NCBI GenBank assembly: GCA_945860385.1
Contig: CAMAQD010000002.1
Span: 124,001 to 188,000 of the forward strand
From: Flavobacterium psychrophilum
GTDB taxonomy: Bacteria; Bacteroidota; Bacteroidia; Flavobacteriales; Flavobacteriaceae
Length of the DNA: 64,000 nt
Direction of reading: 5' to 3'
Below the pieces are notes generated by a model that had not been told where the DNA came from, did no database searches, and worked only from the letters and a program-made list of their open reading frames with translations. A program made the translations under genes and the position numbers. Shown piece after piece: positions 15,499 to 24,220 of the stretch. Positions within the stretch are counted from its first letter, which is position 1; each line of letters opens with the position of its first letter.

Positions 15499-17712
15499 CT
15501 AAAACTTCAAACTCAATCCTACCAAGAAATTGATTCCTGCTTGTGGATAATAACCCGCACCTTCTATTGTTGTAACCGCTGGTGGATTGCTGTAATCATC
15601 ATCAAAAGTATAAAAATAGCCATTGCTTACATACTTTAAATCAAAGATATTATTGACCAAGGCTGTTACTAAAATCGACTTGAAAATGGTTTTTGGTCTA
15701 AACTCGTACGATACATTCAAATCATTTACAAAATAACTTTCCAACTTGGAACCATCGGAATCAATGTTAGCCATATATTGTTCTCCAACAAATTTGGAAT
15801 ACAGGGATATTTGAAAATGGTTGACCGGCATAAACGCCAAACGATTTCCGGCAACAACTTTCGGCGAGAAAGCTATATTAGTATTTCCCAAATTTTGCAA
15901 AACGCCATCTCTTGTAAAATAAAAATCTTTGTTTTTGTTTTGGCTCAAAGTCACATTAGGCTGCAAAACCCATTTTTCCGAAAGTTGAATAGTAGCATCC
16001 AATTCAATCCCGACTCTATAACTGTCTCCACTGTTGGTTCGTATTGGCGCACCCACATCGTTCAATTCTCCAGTCAGAACTAATTGGTCTTGGTATTTCA
16101 TATAATATCCGTTGGCATTCAACTTTATTTTATCGGAAAGATAACGCCATCCCAATTCAAAATCATCCAGCTTTTCAGGTTTTGGACTTCCGCTTTCATA
16201 ATCCGTGCGGTTTGGTTCTCTATTTGCTCTCGCTACCGAAAAATACAGACTATTGATGTCATTCATTTTAAAAGTAACTCCAGCTTTGGGATTAAAGAAA
16301 TTAAAAGTGTCGTTTACCAAACCTGTTTCCGCCGCATTAGCTTTGTAAGTAACGTTTCGTACTTGCAAATCTCCAAACAAACTCCATTTATCTGAAACTT
16401 TATAATTGGCTTTAGCAAAAATATTTCCGTCGGTTTTTGTCGAAAAATCATCATAATAATGGTCTCCCAATTCGCTTTGCGATGCAAAACGTGCCCAAAT
16501 CACTTTCCCAAAATGATCGCCTTCGTATTTATTCCAGCCTCCGCCAAGAATCACGTCTAAGTTTTCTGTTTTGTAATTGGCAGAGAAAGTGGTTCCGTAA
16601 AAATCATTGTCCAACCATCTTTGGCGGACAAGATCAGTTGTATTTGCAGTTGGTGCAACAAGAATTGACGCTAAACCATAATCCGCAAAATCTTGATCTT
16701 CTTTGTATTCTTCATAATATCCCTTTCCTTTGGTGTAATGAAAAGCTAGGTTTGTGCTCCAATTAGCAGCAATTTTTTCATTCCAATGCAATTGATAATG
16801 GTCTTGCTGGTAATTGTCGGTTTGATTGTCATAAAATCGAGGTTTTCCAAATTCGTCTGTAAAACGTCCCGCATCATTATAAGTTCTATCACTTTCTAAT
16901 GTTGCAGCATCAATACCATACCAAGCCTGATACGTTTTTTCGGTTCCACCAAAAGCCAAAGCTTTAATTAAAGTTGTTTTCCCTATGTAAGTCCCTTGCA
17001 GAAAATAGGATTTCAAATCAGAGTTGGCTCTATCAATGTATCCATCGGATTGCAATGCCGAGAGACGACCGGCAATTTCAAAATGATCATTCATCAAACC
17101 TGTGCTGAATTTCACCGTGTTTTTTACCGTATTAAAACTTCCAAACGAACTCGAAATTTCACCCGAAGCCTTATTGGAATACGAATCCGTCAGCATATTC
17201 AAACTAGCGCCAAAAGCTCCAGCACCATTGGTTGAAGTTCCCACGCCACGTTGCAACTGCAAACTTTCGACAGATGAAGCAAAATCTGGCATATTGACCC
17301 AAAAAGTTCCGTGGCTTTCGGAGTCGTTGTATGGAATTCCGTTGATGGTAACGTTTACTCGCGTTGCATCGCTTCCACGAACGCGAATTCCGGTGTAGCC
17401 GACACCATTTCCAGCATCGGAAGTGGTTACAACCGACGGTAGAAAATTCATCAAAATAGGAATATCCTGGCCCAAATTTCGAAGTTTGATTTCCTTTTTG
17501 TCCAAATTACTGAACGAAACTGGCGTTTTTGAAGTGACACGAACGGCCGAAACCAAAACCTCATCGAGTTGGTTGACTTTACTCGTGTCTTTTTGTTTTT
17601 CTTGCGAAAAAGAGAGTAAAGAAAATAGAAAAAAGAGAAGAGAGAAGAGACGAATTGATAATGATTTTAAAGTCTTCGTCTTTGTAGTTTGTAAATAAAA
17701 TAAAGTGTTCAT
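15499..17712 (-). CDS. TonB-dependent outer-membrane receptor, TPP-riboswitch controlled
   Basis: This 737-residue protein has a signal peptide (cleavage near SFSQ, about residues 35-40). Its TonB-box-like and plug region starts at DEVLVSAVRVTSKTP, and the plug motif GIRVRGSDATRVNVTINGIPYND is conserved. The remainder is a beta-barrel ending in the aromatic FLVGLSLKF. No carboxypeptidase-like N-domain or SusC features are seen, so it is a small-molecule receptor rather than a glycan importer. The TPP riboswitch directly upstream indicates that it imports thiamine or a related compound. It lies downstream of arfB, the kinase-DUF4301 fusion and pnuC on the same strand. Confidence 0.92.
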   Translation of the reverse strand: MNTLFYLQTTKTKTLKSLSIRLFSLLFFLFSLLSFSQEKQKDTSKVNQLDEVLVSAVRVTSKTPVSFSNLDKKEIKLRNLGQDIPILMNFLPSVVTTSDAGNGVGYTGIRVRGSDATRVNVTINGIPYNDSESHGTFWVNMPDFASSVESLQLQRGVGTSTNGAGAFGASLNMLTDSYSNKASGEISSSFGSFNTVKNTVKFSTGLMNDHFEIAGRLSALQSDGYIDRANSDLKSYFLQGTYIGKTTLIKALAFGGTEKTYQAWYGIDAATLESDRTYNDAGRFTDEFGKPRFYDNQTDNYQQDHYQLHWNEKIAANWSTNLAFHYTKGKGYYEEYKEDQDFADYGLASILVAPTANTTDLVRQRWLDNDFYGTTFSANYKTENLDVILGGGWNKYEGDHFGKVIWARFASQSELGDHYYDDFSTKTDGNIFAKANYKVSDKWSLFGDLQVRNVTYKANAAETGLVNDTFNFFNPKAGVTFKMNDINSLYFSVARANREPNRTDYESGSPKPEKLDDFELGWRYLSDKIKLNANGYYMKYQDQLVLTGELNDVGAPIRTNSGDSYRVGIELDATIQLSEKWVLQPNVTLSQNKNKDFYFTRDGVLQNLGNTNIAFSPKVVAGNRLAFMPVNHFQISLYSKFVGEQYMANIDSDGSKLESYFVNDLNVSYEFRPKTIFKSILVTALVNNIFDLKYVSNGYFYTFDDDYSNPPAVTTIEGAGYYPQAGINFLVGLSLKF

Positions 17713-17811
17713 TCGTAAATAGTTTTACGAATAAAAGGGGGAATTATTCTTTTTGTTAAATTAAAATGATTTTGTTGAATTTCCAGATGACGTGCACTTC
17801 CTCTTTGATTC

Positions 17812-17890
17812 TATTTTCCCTTAACAGCATTACCTGTTCAGGTTCTATGGGTATAATCTCAGCTCGTTATTTAGAGCACCCCTTTGAGAC
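17812..17890 (-). promoter_or_regulatory. TPP (THI-box) riboswitch
   Basis: On the minus strand the conserved core of the thiamine pyrophosphate aptamer is readable in order: GGGGTGCTC, GCTGAGATTATACCC, then AACCTGAACAGGTAATGC and TTAAGGGA. It lies about 100 nt upstream of the TonB receptor start and downstream of the arfB stop. It should reduce receptor expression when TPP is plentiful. The expression platform was not resolved by eye. A -7 box (TATCTTTG, 17902-17895) just upstream provides a likely promoter. Confidence 0.93.
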
Positions 17891-17986
17891 AAAGCAAAGA
17901 TAGAAAAGTATTGCGATAAAAGTATTACTTATCAAGATTTTTAGAAATTAATTTTTGTCCTATTACTTGATACTTTAATCTTAGTA

Positions 17987-18388
17987 TTAAAAATCAGGAT
18001 TCCTACGAGATTGCTTGATTTCGGATAGGTTTTTTTTGTCTTTGATTCGTTTTCGGATAACCGATTTGGGAACTTTTGTGGCCTTCCTGATTTTTGGAAT
18101 CACAAGTCCGGCAGTAATAATATACAGAAATCGCTTGATTACAATTGACTTGTTTTTGAGTTGGCTTCGGTCTTCATCACAATTCAAAATCAAAATTTGC
18201 TCTGATGTTAAACGGCTGGCCAATTTATTTTCTAACAAGACTTTTTCCTCTTCAGTCAAAGCTTGTGAGTTTTTCAAATCGAATGATAAAACCACTTTCG
18301 AAGAAACTTTGTTCACGTTTTGCCCGCCAGCTCCACTACTACGGACTGCTTTGAATTGTAATTCGGATATAATTTTTTCTGTTTCCAA
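17987..18388 (-). CDS. arfB: Alternative ribosome-rescue factor ArfB (peptidyl-tRNA hydrolase)
   Basis: This 133-residue protein has the release-factor GGQ catalytic loop in RSSGAGGQNVNKVSSKV and the basic C-terminal tail (KSVIRKRIKDKK ... KQSRR) that enters the empty mRNA channel of stalled ribosomes. It frees stalled ribosomes by hydrolysing the peptidyl-tRNA ester bond. It starts 2 bp after the stop of the kinase-DUF4301 gene, so it is in the same transcript. No link to vitamin uptake is known; its place is probably incidental. Confidence 0.93.
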   Translation of the reverse strand: METEKIISELQFKAVRSSGAGGQNVNKVSSKVVLSFDLKNSQALTEEEKVLLENKLASRLTSEQILILNCDEDRSQLKNKSIVIKRFLYIITAGLVIPKIRKATKVPKSVIRKRIKDKKNLSEIKQSRRNPDF

Positions 18389-18390
18389 GA

Positions 18391-20511
18391 TTATTGAGGT
18401 TGGTGTGGAGGTTTCAACAAATCATTTACGGTCTTCACTGGATTAAAGGTTATTAACGGTACTTCGACAAAAATAGTAATCCATTTTGCCATTGCTCCGT
18501 TCCATAATCCAGGCAATTCGTAACTTTTTAATGGCTTCCCATCTTTGTTTTTCTGCACAATAAAACCACTATTATTATCTACAAAATCAGGCAAATAAAA
18601 TTTATTTCCTTTATAATTTTGTATTCCACACACTAAATCTACCGGATTAAAATGTGTCGCTTGAGAAAAAATTTTTGCTTGATCTGGATTGGCCAAATCT
18701 ATTTGCGAAGTTTCTACAATTTGCAACGAAACGACTCCTTTCGGATTCCGAACCCAGAAAGGTCCACCGCCAGTATCTCCCTCGTTTTTTACCATTCCAC
18801 AAACACGGATGGGTCTGTCAAGAATTTTTTTAAAGTGCGCAATTTGGTTTTCTAAAGTATATTTTAAAACATTTTTAGAAACCTTTATATTCAATTTGTA
18901 TTTGGCAAAATCTATAATTTCTGCAACTTTTACCTCTTCACCATTCTCAATAACCTGCAAATAGTTGAAAATCTGTTTTTGTAATTCTACCATAATTCCA
19001 GCCAGCGCTTTCTTATATAAAGTGCTGATTTTTTTATTATTTTGAATTACATTGTCAATATTTTTAACAAAAATAACATTTCCATCGAGCTGGTTTAAGT
19101 TTTCTATCAAAGCTCCGTGACCTCCGGGTCTAAAAAAAAGTTTACCATTATTATCTCTAAATGGTTTGTTTGAATTGTCAACAGCAAGAATATCAGTTTC
19201 TTTATTTTGACAAGAAAAACGGATGTCAATTTTGGTTTTTGTTTCCTCTTCCACTTTTGTTTTTACATCCGCAATTACATTTTCAAAAGCCGATTGATGG
19301 GTTTCGGACAATGTAAAGTGCAAATGAGAATTTCCATTCGAACTGGCATAATTAGCACACTCGTACAAATGTTCCTCTATTGGGGTTGCGATATGCGTCT
19401 TGTATCGATGAAAAGGAAGTATCGCCTTAGGTTTATTCGAATAATTAAAATAATCCGTCGAAAGCAAGGTTTTTATAAAATAGAGGTTTTTATAATCACT
19501 TTCTAGATTATTGAAATTTGGATATATTTCTGTCAACTTCTTATGAATGGCTTTAAAAAATGGAAATTTTTCTAAGCCAACAATAAAAATAGACAATTCT
19601 ATATCTTTTTTTCTATTAATATAGGCATTGATACTTTCGTTTTCAATATCGAAATCATTTATAAACTCATTCAGAAATTGAAACATTCTGCTTGCAGCGC
19701 CAGACGCTGGTACAAACTTAACTAATTTTAAATTTGATTTATTGGTATCAAAAAAAAATGCTTTTTGCTGAATCTCATCTTCTGAAAATTTTACAATCCC
19801 ATTAAAAACTTCAGCTGGTTTGACCAAAACAGTTTTAACAACTCCTGTATTATAAAATTTAATTTGTTTTTTTATTTTTTTTAATGGAATTCCGTATTCT
19901 TTTATTTGAAGAAAATCTCTAGAAGAAAAGCCCATTTTCCTAGCTTTTTCTAAATCTTCTAAAATTGTAATTGCCGCATTTAAACGTTCCTCTTTATCGC
20001 CAGAAAGCACAATAAAAGGTTTATTATTATCGATTAAAGCTTGCTTAAAGGCGTCGAAAACAGCTTCTCTTCCTTCGGGTTTGTCTCTTAAATCATCTTT
20101 TTCCCAGGCAACATCAATATCTGTGAGAAAAAACAAATCATATTCGTGCTTTTTTGCTGCCTTATCCAATGATGGGTCACAGTAATTGTAATAGACTTCG
20201 GAAAAAACTTTAGTCACCATCAGATTAGTGTCACAAAAAAGAAAATTATTTGTGATGGACAGCTTCTCATTTTCTAATTGTATTTGACCAAAAGCGATGG
20301 GCAACATATCGTTTTCATCACAAATTTGTGCTGTAGCATTCCATTTTTCTTGAAGATAATCTCGCGCAAATTCGGGAACCCAGGCCGCTTTGAAATGGTC
20401 TGCGAGTTGTTTTGCTAATGTTGTTTTGCCAGTAGATTCTGGACCAAAAAGAGCAACTTTTATAATTTCTGAACCTCCTGTATATTGGAGTTGTTTAAGA
20501 TTTTTTTCCAT
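18391..20511 (-). CDS. NadR-like nucleoside kinase fused to DUF4301
   Basis: This is a 706-residue fusion. Residues 16-185 are a P-loop kinase of the NadR ribosylnicotinamide-kinase type: Walker A GPESTGKT (23-30), EFARDYL (47-53), and FCDTNLMVTKVFSE (92-105). From about residue 195 to the end is DUF4301. There PASGAASRMF (268-277), RPGGHGALIE (461-470) and FVKNIDNV (481-488) look like the nucleotide and sugar-phosphate motifs of UDP-sugar pyrophosphorylases, but this is my inference. The start overlaps pnuC by 52 bp, and pnuC-type importers need a kinase to trap their substrate. It may phosphorylate nicotinamide riboside or thiamine. Confidence 0.8.
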   Translation of the reverse strand: MEKNLKQLQYTGGSEIIKVALFGPESTGKTTLAKQLADHFKAAWVPEFARDYLQEKWNATAQICDENDMLPIAFGQIQLENEKLSITNNFLFCDTNLMVTKVFSEVYYNYCDPSLDKAAKKHEYDLFFLTDIDVAWEKDDLRDKPEGREAVFDAFKQALIDNNKPFIVLSGDKEERLNAAITILEDLEKARKMGFSSRDFLQIKEYGIPLKKIKKQIKFYNTGVVKTVLVKPAEVFNGIVKFSEDEIQQKAFFFDTNKSNLKLVKFVPASGAASRMFQFLNEFINDFDIENESINAYINRKKDIELSIFIVGLEKFPFFKAIHKKLTEIYPNFNNLESDYKNLYFIKTLLSTDYFNYSNKPKAILPFHRYKTHIATPIEEHLYECANYASSNGNSHLHFTLSETHQSAFENVIADVKTKVEEETKTKIDIRFSCQNKETDILAVDNSNKPFRDNNGKLFFRPGGHGALIENLNQLDGNVIFVKNIDNVIQNNKKISTLYKKALAGIMVELQKQIFNYLQVIENGEEVKVAEIIDFAKYKLNIKVSKNVLKYTLENQIAHFKKILDRPIRVCGMVKNEGDTGGGPFWVRNPKGVVSLQIVETSQIDLANPDQAKIFSQATHFNPVDLVCGIQNYKGNKFYLPDFVDNNSGFIVQKNKDGKPLKSYELPGLWNGAMAKWITIFVEVPLITFNPVKTVNDLLKPPHQPQ

Positions 20512-21095
20512 TCTAAATAACCGTATAAGGCAACAATTGTGAAAATTAAAAACTGCAAACTAGTAAAAGTAAAGCCTTTTATGAAATACAAAGGAATAGA
20601 AATTATATCACCAATTATCCAAAAAATCCAATTTTCGATTTTTCGCTTGGCCATTAACCACATTCCCACAAAAAATAGTCCAGTCAAAAGGGTATCAATA
20701 TAGGAATACCAAGTGGTAAATTTATTAAAATAAGAATAAACTATGATTACAAAAATAATAGTTCCTGAAAAAAATACAAAAGCAATTCCTTTTTCTTTGT
20801 TATTCATTACGGCAATGGGGAACTCAACCTGACTTCCTTTTTTACGTGTCCAATGATACCAGCCATAAATACTCATCACAAAATAATATGCATTTATCAT
20901 TGAATCGCCAAGTAACTCCCATTGCCAAAGCAAATAAGCGTAGATAAATGTACTCACTAATCCTGTAGGAAACACTAAGATGTTGTCTTTTTTGGCAAAC
21001 CACACACTCAATAAACCAAAGATTGCTCCAGTGATTTCTAGAATAATATCTATTGTGGCATAGTTTCTATATTGGGCGAATAAGTATTCTAGCAT
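20460..21095 (-). CDS. pnuC: PnuC-family vitamin transporter (nicotinamide riboside or thiamine)
   Basis: This 211-residue membrane protein has about 7 hydrophobic helices and the PnuC core LLWQWELLGDSMINAYYF followed by SIYGWYHWTRK. PnuC proteins move nicotinamide riboside by facilitated diffusion, driven by kinase trapping; relatives in Bacteroidota called PnuT are assigned to thiamine. The downstream NadR-like kinase points to nicotinamide riboside, while the TPP-riboswitch receptor two genes further points to thiamine. The gene has no riboswitch of its own: the 51-bp gap to the upstream GGGP synthase gene shows none. It overlaps the kinase fusion by 52 bp, so the two are translationally coupled. 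Confidence 0.88.
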   Translation of the reverse strand: MLEYLFAQYRNYATIDIILEITGAIFGLLSVWFAKKDNILVFPTGLVSTFIYAYLLWQWELLGDSMINAYYFVMSIYGWYHWTRKKGSQVEFPIAVMNNKEKGIAFVFFSGTIIFVIIVYSYFNKFTTWYSYIDTLLTGLFFVGMWLMAKRKIENWIFWIIGDIISIPLYFIKGFTFTSLQFLIFTIVALYGYLEWKKILNNSNIQEVQKL

Positions 21096-21146
21096 TTACT
21101 ATTTATTTTTCATATTGACGTTGCGGTGCATTTTCTACGTAATGTT

Positions 21147-21860
21147 TTAACTAAAAAAATTGATGTCTTTTTCAAAAGCTGTTCCAATAACCACCAAATC
21201 AGCTCCGGAATCGAATGCCTTTTGAATTCCTTGTAAATCTACAATTCCACCGCCAACTAGTAAAGGAATTTCGATATTTTGAGCTACTTTTTTAATAACT
21301 TCCATCGAAACGGCATGTTTTGCTCCACTCCCAGCTTCAAGATAAATGAGTTTGTTGCCTAACATTTCGCCGGCTTGGGCAGTTGCCAATACCAAATCAA
21401 GATTATTTCTATCCAAGGGTTTGGTTTTACTCACGCGTTCTACGGCTGTTTCTATTCCACTTTCTATAAGAATGTATCCTGTAGAAATTACTTCGAGATT
21501 GGTTTTTTTAAGAATTGGAACAGCATTTACTTGATGTTCAATTAAATAATCTGGATTTCTGCCTGAGATTAAAGAAAGGAACAAAATAGCATCGGCTTGT
21601 GATGAAATTTGGGATGGATTTCCTGGAAAAAGAACAGTAGGCAAGTCACAGTTTTGCTTAATTTTTATAATTAAATCGTCAATAATGTTGTTTTCGACAA
21701 GGCTTCCACCAATGAAAATATGGGTGGCAGGAGATTGGTTTATTTTTTCTATTATTATTTCCGCAGTATTCAAATCAATTTTATCGGGATCGAGCAGAAT
21801 GGCCAGCAATTTTTCGCTTTCTAATTTTGATTTTAGAATATTGTTATAGATGTTTTTCAT
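21147..21860 (-). CDS. Geranylgeranylglyceryl/heptaprenylglyceryl phosphate synthase family
   Basis: This TIM-barrel enzyme of about 237 residues has LLDPDKID, FIGGSLVENN, YLEAGSGAKHAV and GGGIVDLQGIQKAFDSGAD, the phosphate-binding features of the PcrB/GGGPS family. Members join a polyprenyl diphosphate to glycerol-1-phosphate to form an ether lipid precursor. It is typical of Archaea, but bacterial members, including ones from Flavobacterium, are known. I start at MKNIYNNIL (21860). The longer frame from 21926 would overlap the upstream PPTase gene by 32 bp and adds unconserved residues. It lies in a minus-strand block with PPTase and pnuC. Confidence 0.88.
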   Translation of the reverse strand: MKNIYNNILKSKLESEKLLAILLDPDKIDLNTAEIIIEKINQSPATHIFIGGSLVENNIIDDLIIKIKQNCDLPTVLFPGNPSQISSQADAILFLSLISGRNPDYLIEHQVNAVPILKKTNLEVISTGYILIESGIETAVERVSKTKPLDRNNLDLVLATAQAGEMLGNKLIYLEAGSGAKHAVSMEVIKKVAQNIEIPLLVGGGIVDLQGIQKAFDSGADLVVIGTAFEKDINFFS

Positions 21861-21894
21861 TTTTTGCGCACTGATGAAACGGATTAAGACAGAT

Positions 21895-22545
21895 TTAAGC
21901 TGATTTGCTTGTATTTTCGAATGCATAGACTAATGTAAAATTCTCAAATTCTTCGAAATAAATGAAGAATTGCTTTTTTATATTTTCAAATTCTAGCATT
22001 GCAGTTGTTTTTTGGTCACGGATTTCAAATGGATTGACTTGAATATGATCTTTGAAACTGATTCCCGGTTCGTTCCGGATTTTGAAAATGGCTTCTTTGG
22101 CTCCCCATTTTACAGTTAATTTTTTAATATAATCTTTAGTGTCAAGGTTTCTTAAACGATGCAATTCTTTATTGTTTACAAACTTATCAGCAATGCGGAT
22201 GATTTTATCTCTTTGCATTTCGATGTCGATTCCAGCAGTTTCATCACTAATAATTATAGCGGAAAAATGATGTGAATGCGTAATTGAAATGTGTTTGCCA
22301 TCTAGAAAATAAGGTTTTCCAAATTGGTCATAATGCAATTCGAAATCCGTATAACCTGCTTCTTTCAAAAGCATACGCACACTCAAGAATGCCCGCTGAT
22401 GCATTTCGGATTTCATTTTGTTCAATCGGACTTGGGTTTTTTCTTTTAAAACCACTTTGCCCAATAATTCCTCGAAGGATTCGGTTATTTCCCAAACCAG
22501 AATTTGGGTTGTGGGACTGAAGATTATGGTTTTGTATAAAGGCAT
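21895..22545 (-). CDS. 4'-phosphopantetheinyl transferase
   Basis: This 216-residue Sfp/AcpS-superfamily enzyme transfers the phosphopantetheine arm from CoA to carrier proteins. Motifs in order are KPYFLDGKHISITHSH, AGIDIEMQR (metal-binding Asp/Glu) and KWGAKEAIFK (metal-binding Glu and catalytic Lys). It is of Sfp-like length rather than the short AcpS type. Its cognate carrier protein is not in the window. The gene is the first of a minus-strand block running into GGGP synthase, pnuC, the kinase fusion and arfB. Confidence 0.92.
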   Translation of the reverse strand: MPLYKTIIFSPTTQILVWEITESFEELLGKVVLKEKTQVRLNKMKSEMHQRAFLSVRMLLKEAGYTDFELHYDQFGKPYFLDGKHISITHSHHFSAIIISDETAGIDIEMQRDKIIRIADKFVNNKELHRLRNLDTKDYIKKLTVKWGAKEAIFKIRNEPGISFKDHIQVNPFEIRDQKTTAMLEFENIKKQFFIYFEEFENFTLVYAFENTSKSA

Positions 22546-22561
22546 TTTGATATCGATTTTT

Positions 22562-22640
22562 TAGCCCTGATAGCAGCGGCATCCTTTTTGTGCGACTTTT
22601 TGCGCAGAAAAAGATAGAGCGGATAGCAGGAAATAGCTCC
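22562..22640 (+). ncRNA. Structured repeat element, copy 1 (candidate Flavo-1-type RNA)
   Basis: This shares two blocks with a second copy at 37104-37181: AGCCCTGATAGCAG near the start and CGGATAGCAGGA 56-57 nt later. An outer stem AGC/GCT and CCTG/CAGG closes the element. An inner hairpin pairs CTTTTT-G-TGCG with CGCA-GAAAAAG. The inner hairpin sequence differs between copies but still pairs, which argues for a conserved structure. It lies in the divergent gap between the PPTase gene and ahcY. I recall an Rfam family called Flavo-1 in Flavobacteria, but identity was not tested. Confidence 0.6.
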
Positions 22641-22733
22641 AGAAAAAAATTATTTCATTAAAATTCAAAAGATTAGGGAATTAAACAATTCATAAATCTT
22701 CCCGAATGCTTTTTAAATTCTAAAGTTATTACG

Positions 22734-22741
22734 TAAATTTG
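22734..22741 (+). promoter_or_regulatory. -7 box for ahcY
   Basis: TAAATTTG fits the TAnnTTTG consensus and lies 31 bp upstream of the ahcY ATG. No TTG is found at the usual -33 distance. Confidence 0.5.
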
Positions 22742-22772
22742 CAAAAATTTTATAATTACAAATATACTATAA

Positions 22773-24089
22773 ATGAGTACATCGACTATGCCTTATGTGG
22801 CTTTCAAAGTAAAAGACATTTCTCTAGCGGCTTGGGGAAGAAAAGAAATTGAATTAGCCGAAGCTGAAATGCCAGGTTTGATGGCGCTTCGTGCAGAATA
22901 TAAAGACGAACAACCTCTTGCTGGTGCTCGTATTGCAGGATGTTTGCACATGACCATCCAAACTGCGGTTTTGATTGAAACATTGATTGCTCTAGGCGCT
23001 GAAGTGACTTGGTCATCTTGTAACATTTTCTCTACTCAAGATCAAGCTGCTGCTGCAATTGCTGCTGCTGGAATTCAAGTTTATGCTTGGAAAGGTCTTG
23101 ATGAGGAGTCTTTTGACTGGTGTATTGAACAAACCTTATTCTTTGGCGAAGACAGAAAACCATTGAATATGATTCTTGATGATGGTGGTGATTTGACGAA
23201 TATGGTTATTGACCGTTTTCCAGAATTGGTTGCTGGAATCAAAGGATTGAGCGAAGAAACTACTACTGGAGTTCATAGATTGTACGATAGAGTAAAAGCT
23301 GGGACATTACCAATGCCTGCCATTAATGTAAATGACTCGGTTACAAAATCGAAATTTGATAACAAATACGGTTGTAAAGAAAGTGCTGTTGATGCAGTAA
23401 GACGTGCTACCGATATTATGTTGGCTGCAAAAAGAGTAATCGTTTGTGGTTACGGTGATGTTGGAAAAGGAACTGCTGCTTCTTTTAGAGGTGCGGGTTC
23501 TATTGTAACAGTAACTGAAATTGACCCAATTTGTGCTTTGCAAGCTGCAATGGACGGTTTTGAAGTGAAAAAATTAGACACTGTTATTGGAAATGCTGAT
23601 ATCATCATCACAACTACTGGAAATAAAGATATCGTTTTGGGTTCTCATTTCGAACAAATGAAAGACAAAACTATCGTTTGTAACATTGGACATTTTGATA
23701 ACGAAATTGATATGGCTTGGTTGAACAAAAACCACGGTGCTTCGAAAATCGAAATCAAACCACAAGTTGACAAATATACTATTGCCGGAAAAGACATTAT
23801 CATCTTGGCCGAAGGTCGTTTGGTAAACCTTGGTTGTGCTACAGGTCATCCAAGTTTTGTAATGAGTAATTCATTTACCAACCAAACTCTAGCTCAAATC
23901 GAATTGTGGAAAAACAGCGCGGCATATAACAATGACGTGTATATGTTACCAAAACATTTAGATGAAAAAGTAGCAATGTTGCATTTGGCTAAACTAGGTG
24001 TTGAATTGGAAACTTTACGTGTTGACCAAGCGGATTATATTGGAGTTCCTGTTGAAGGGCCTTTTAAACCAGAATATTACAGATATTAG
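22773..24089 (+). CDS. ahcY: Adenosylhomocysteinase
   Basis: This 438-residue NAD-dependent enzyme hydrolyses S-adenosylhomocysteine to adenosine and homocysteine, clearing the inhibitor of methyltransferases. It shows [15 protein letters not shown] at the substrate site, the NAD-binding [17 protein letters not shown], the conserved GHFDNEIDM, and the C-terminal FKPEYYRY with the NAD-contacting Lys/Tyr. Length is normal. It is a monocistronic gene with its own -7 box and a terminator downstream. The codon bias toward strongly used codons suggests high expression. Confidence 0.97.
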   Translation: MSTSTMPYVAFKVKDISLAAWGRKEIELAEAEMPGLMALRAEYKDEQPLAGARIAGCLHMTIQTAVLIETLIALGAEVTWSSCNIFSTQDQAAAAIAAAGIQVYAWKGLDEESFDWCIEQTLFFGEDRKPLNMILDDGGDLTNMVIDRFPELVAGIKGLSEETTTGVHRLYDRVKAGTLPMPAINVNDSVTKSKFDNKYGCKESAVDAVRRATDIMLAAKRVIVCGYGDVGKGTAASFRGAGSIVTVTEIDPICALQAAMDGFEVKKLDTVIGNADIIITTTGNKDIVLGSHFEQMKDKTIVCNIGHFDNEIDMAWLNKNHGASKIEIKPQVDKYTIAGKDIIILAEGRLVNLGCATGHPSFVMSNSFTNQTLAQIELWKNSAAYNNDVYMLPKHLDEKVAMLHLAKLGVELETLRVDQADYIGVPVEGPFKPEYYRY

Positions 24090-24120
24090 TATTAAGATTT
24101 TAGTACTAAGTTTTAAGATG

Positions 24121-24150
24121 AACCCTTGCAGCAATGTGAGGGTTTTTTTA
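24121..24150 (+). terminator. Terminator of ahcY
   Basis: AACCCT (24121-24126) pairs with AGGGTT (24139-24144) and is followed by a run of T, 32 bp after the ahcY stop. Confidence 0.75.
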
Positions 24151-24220
24151 TATAGTTAAATTGAATACATTAGCTCTTCTATCTAGACTAAATATAAATC
24201 AAAAAAAATGAATTCATAAA

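Noticed and set aside
15063..17698. Several frames of 60-110 codons opposite the lipoprotein and TonB receptor genes
   Set aside because: They are shadows of the coding strand; the receptor frame has a signal peptide, plug motif and aromatic C-terminus.
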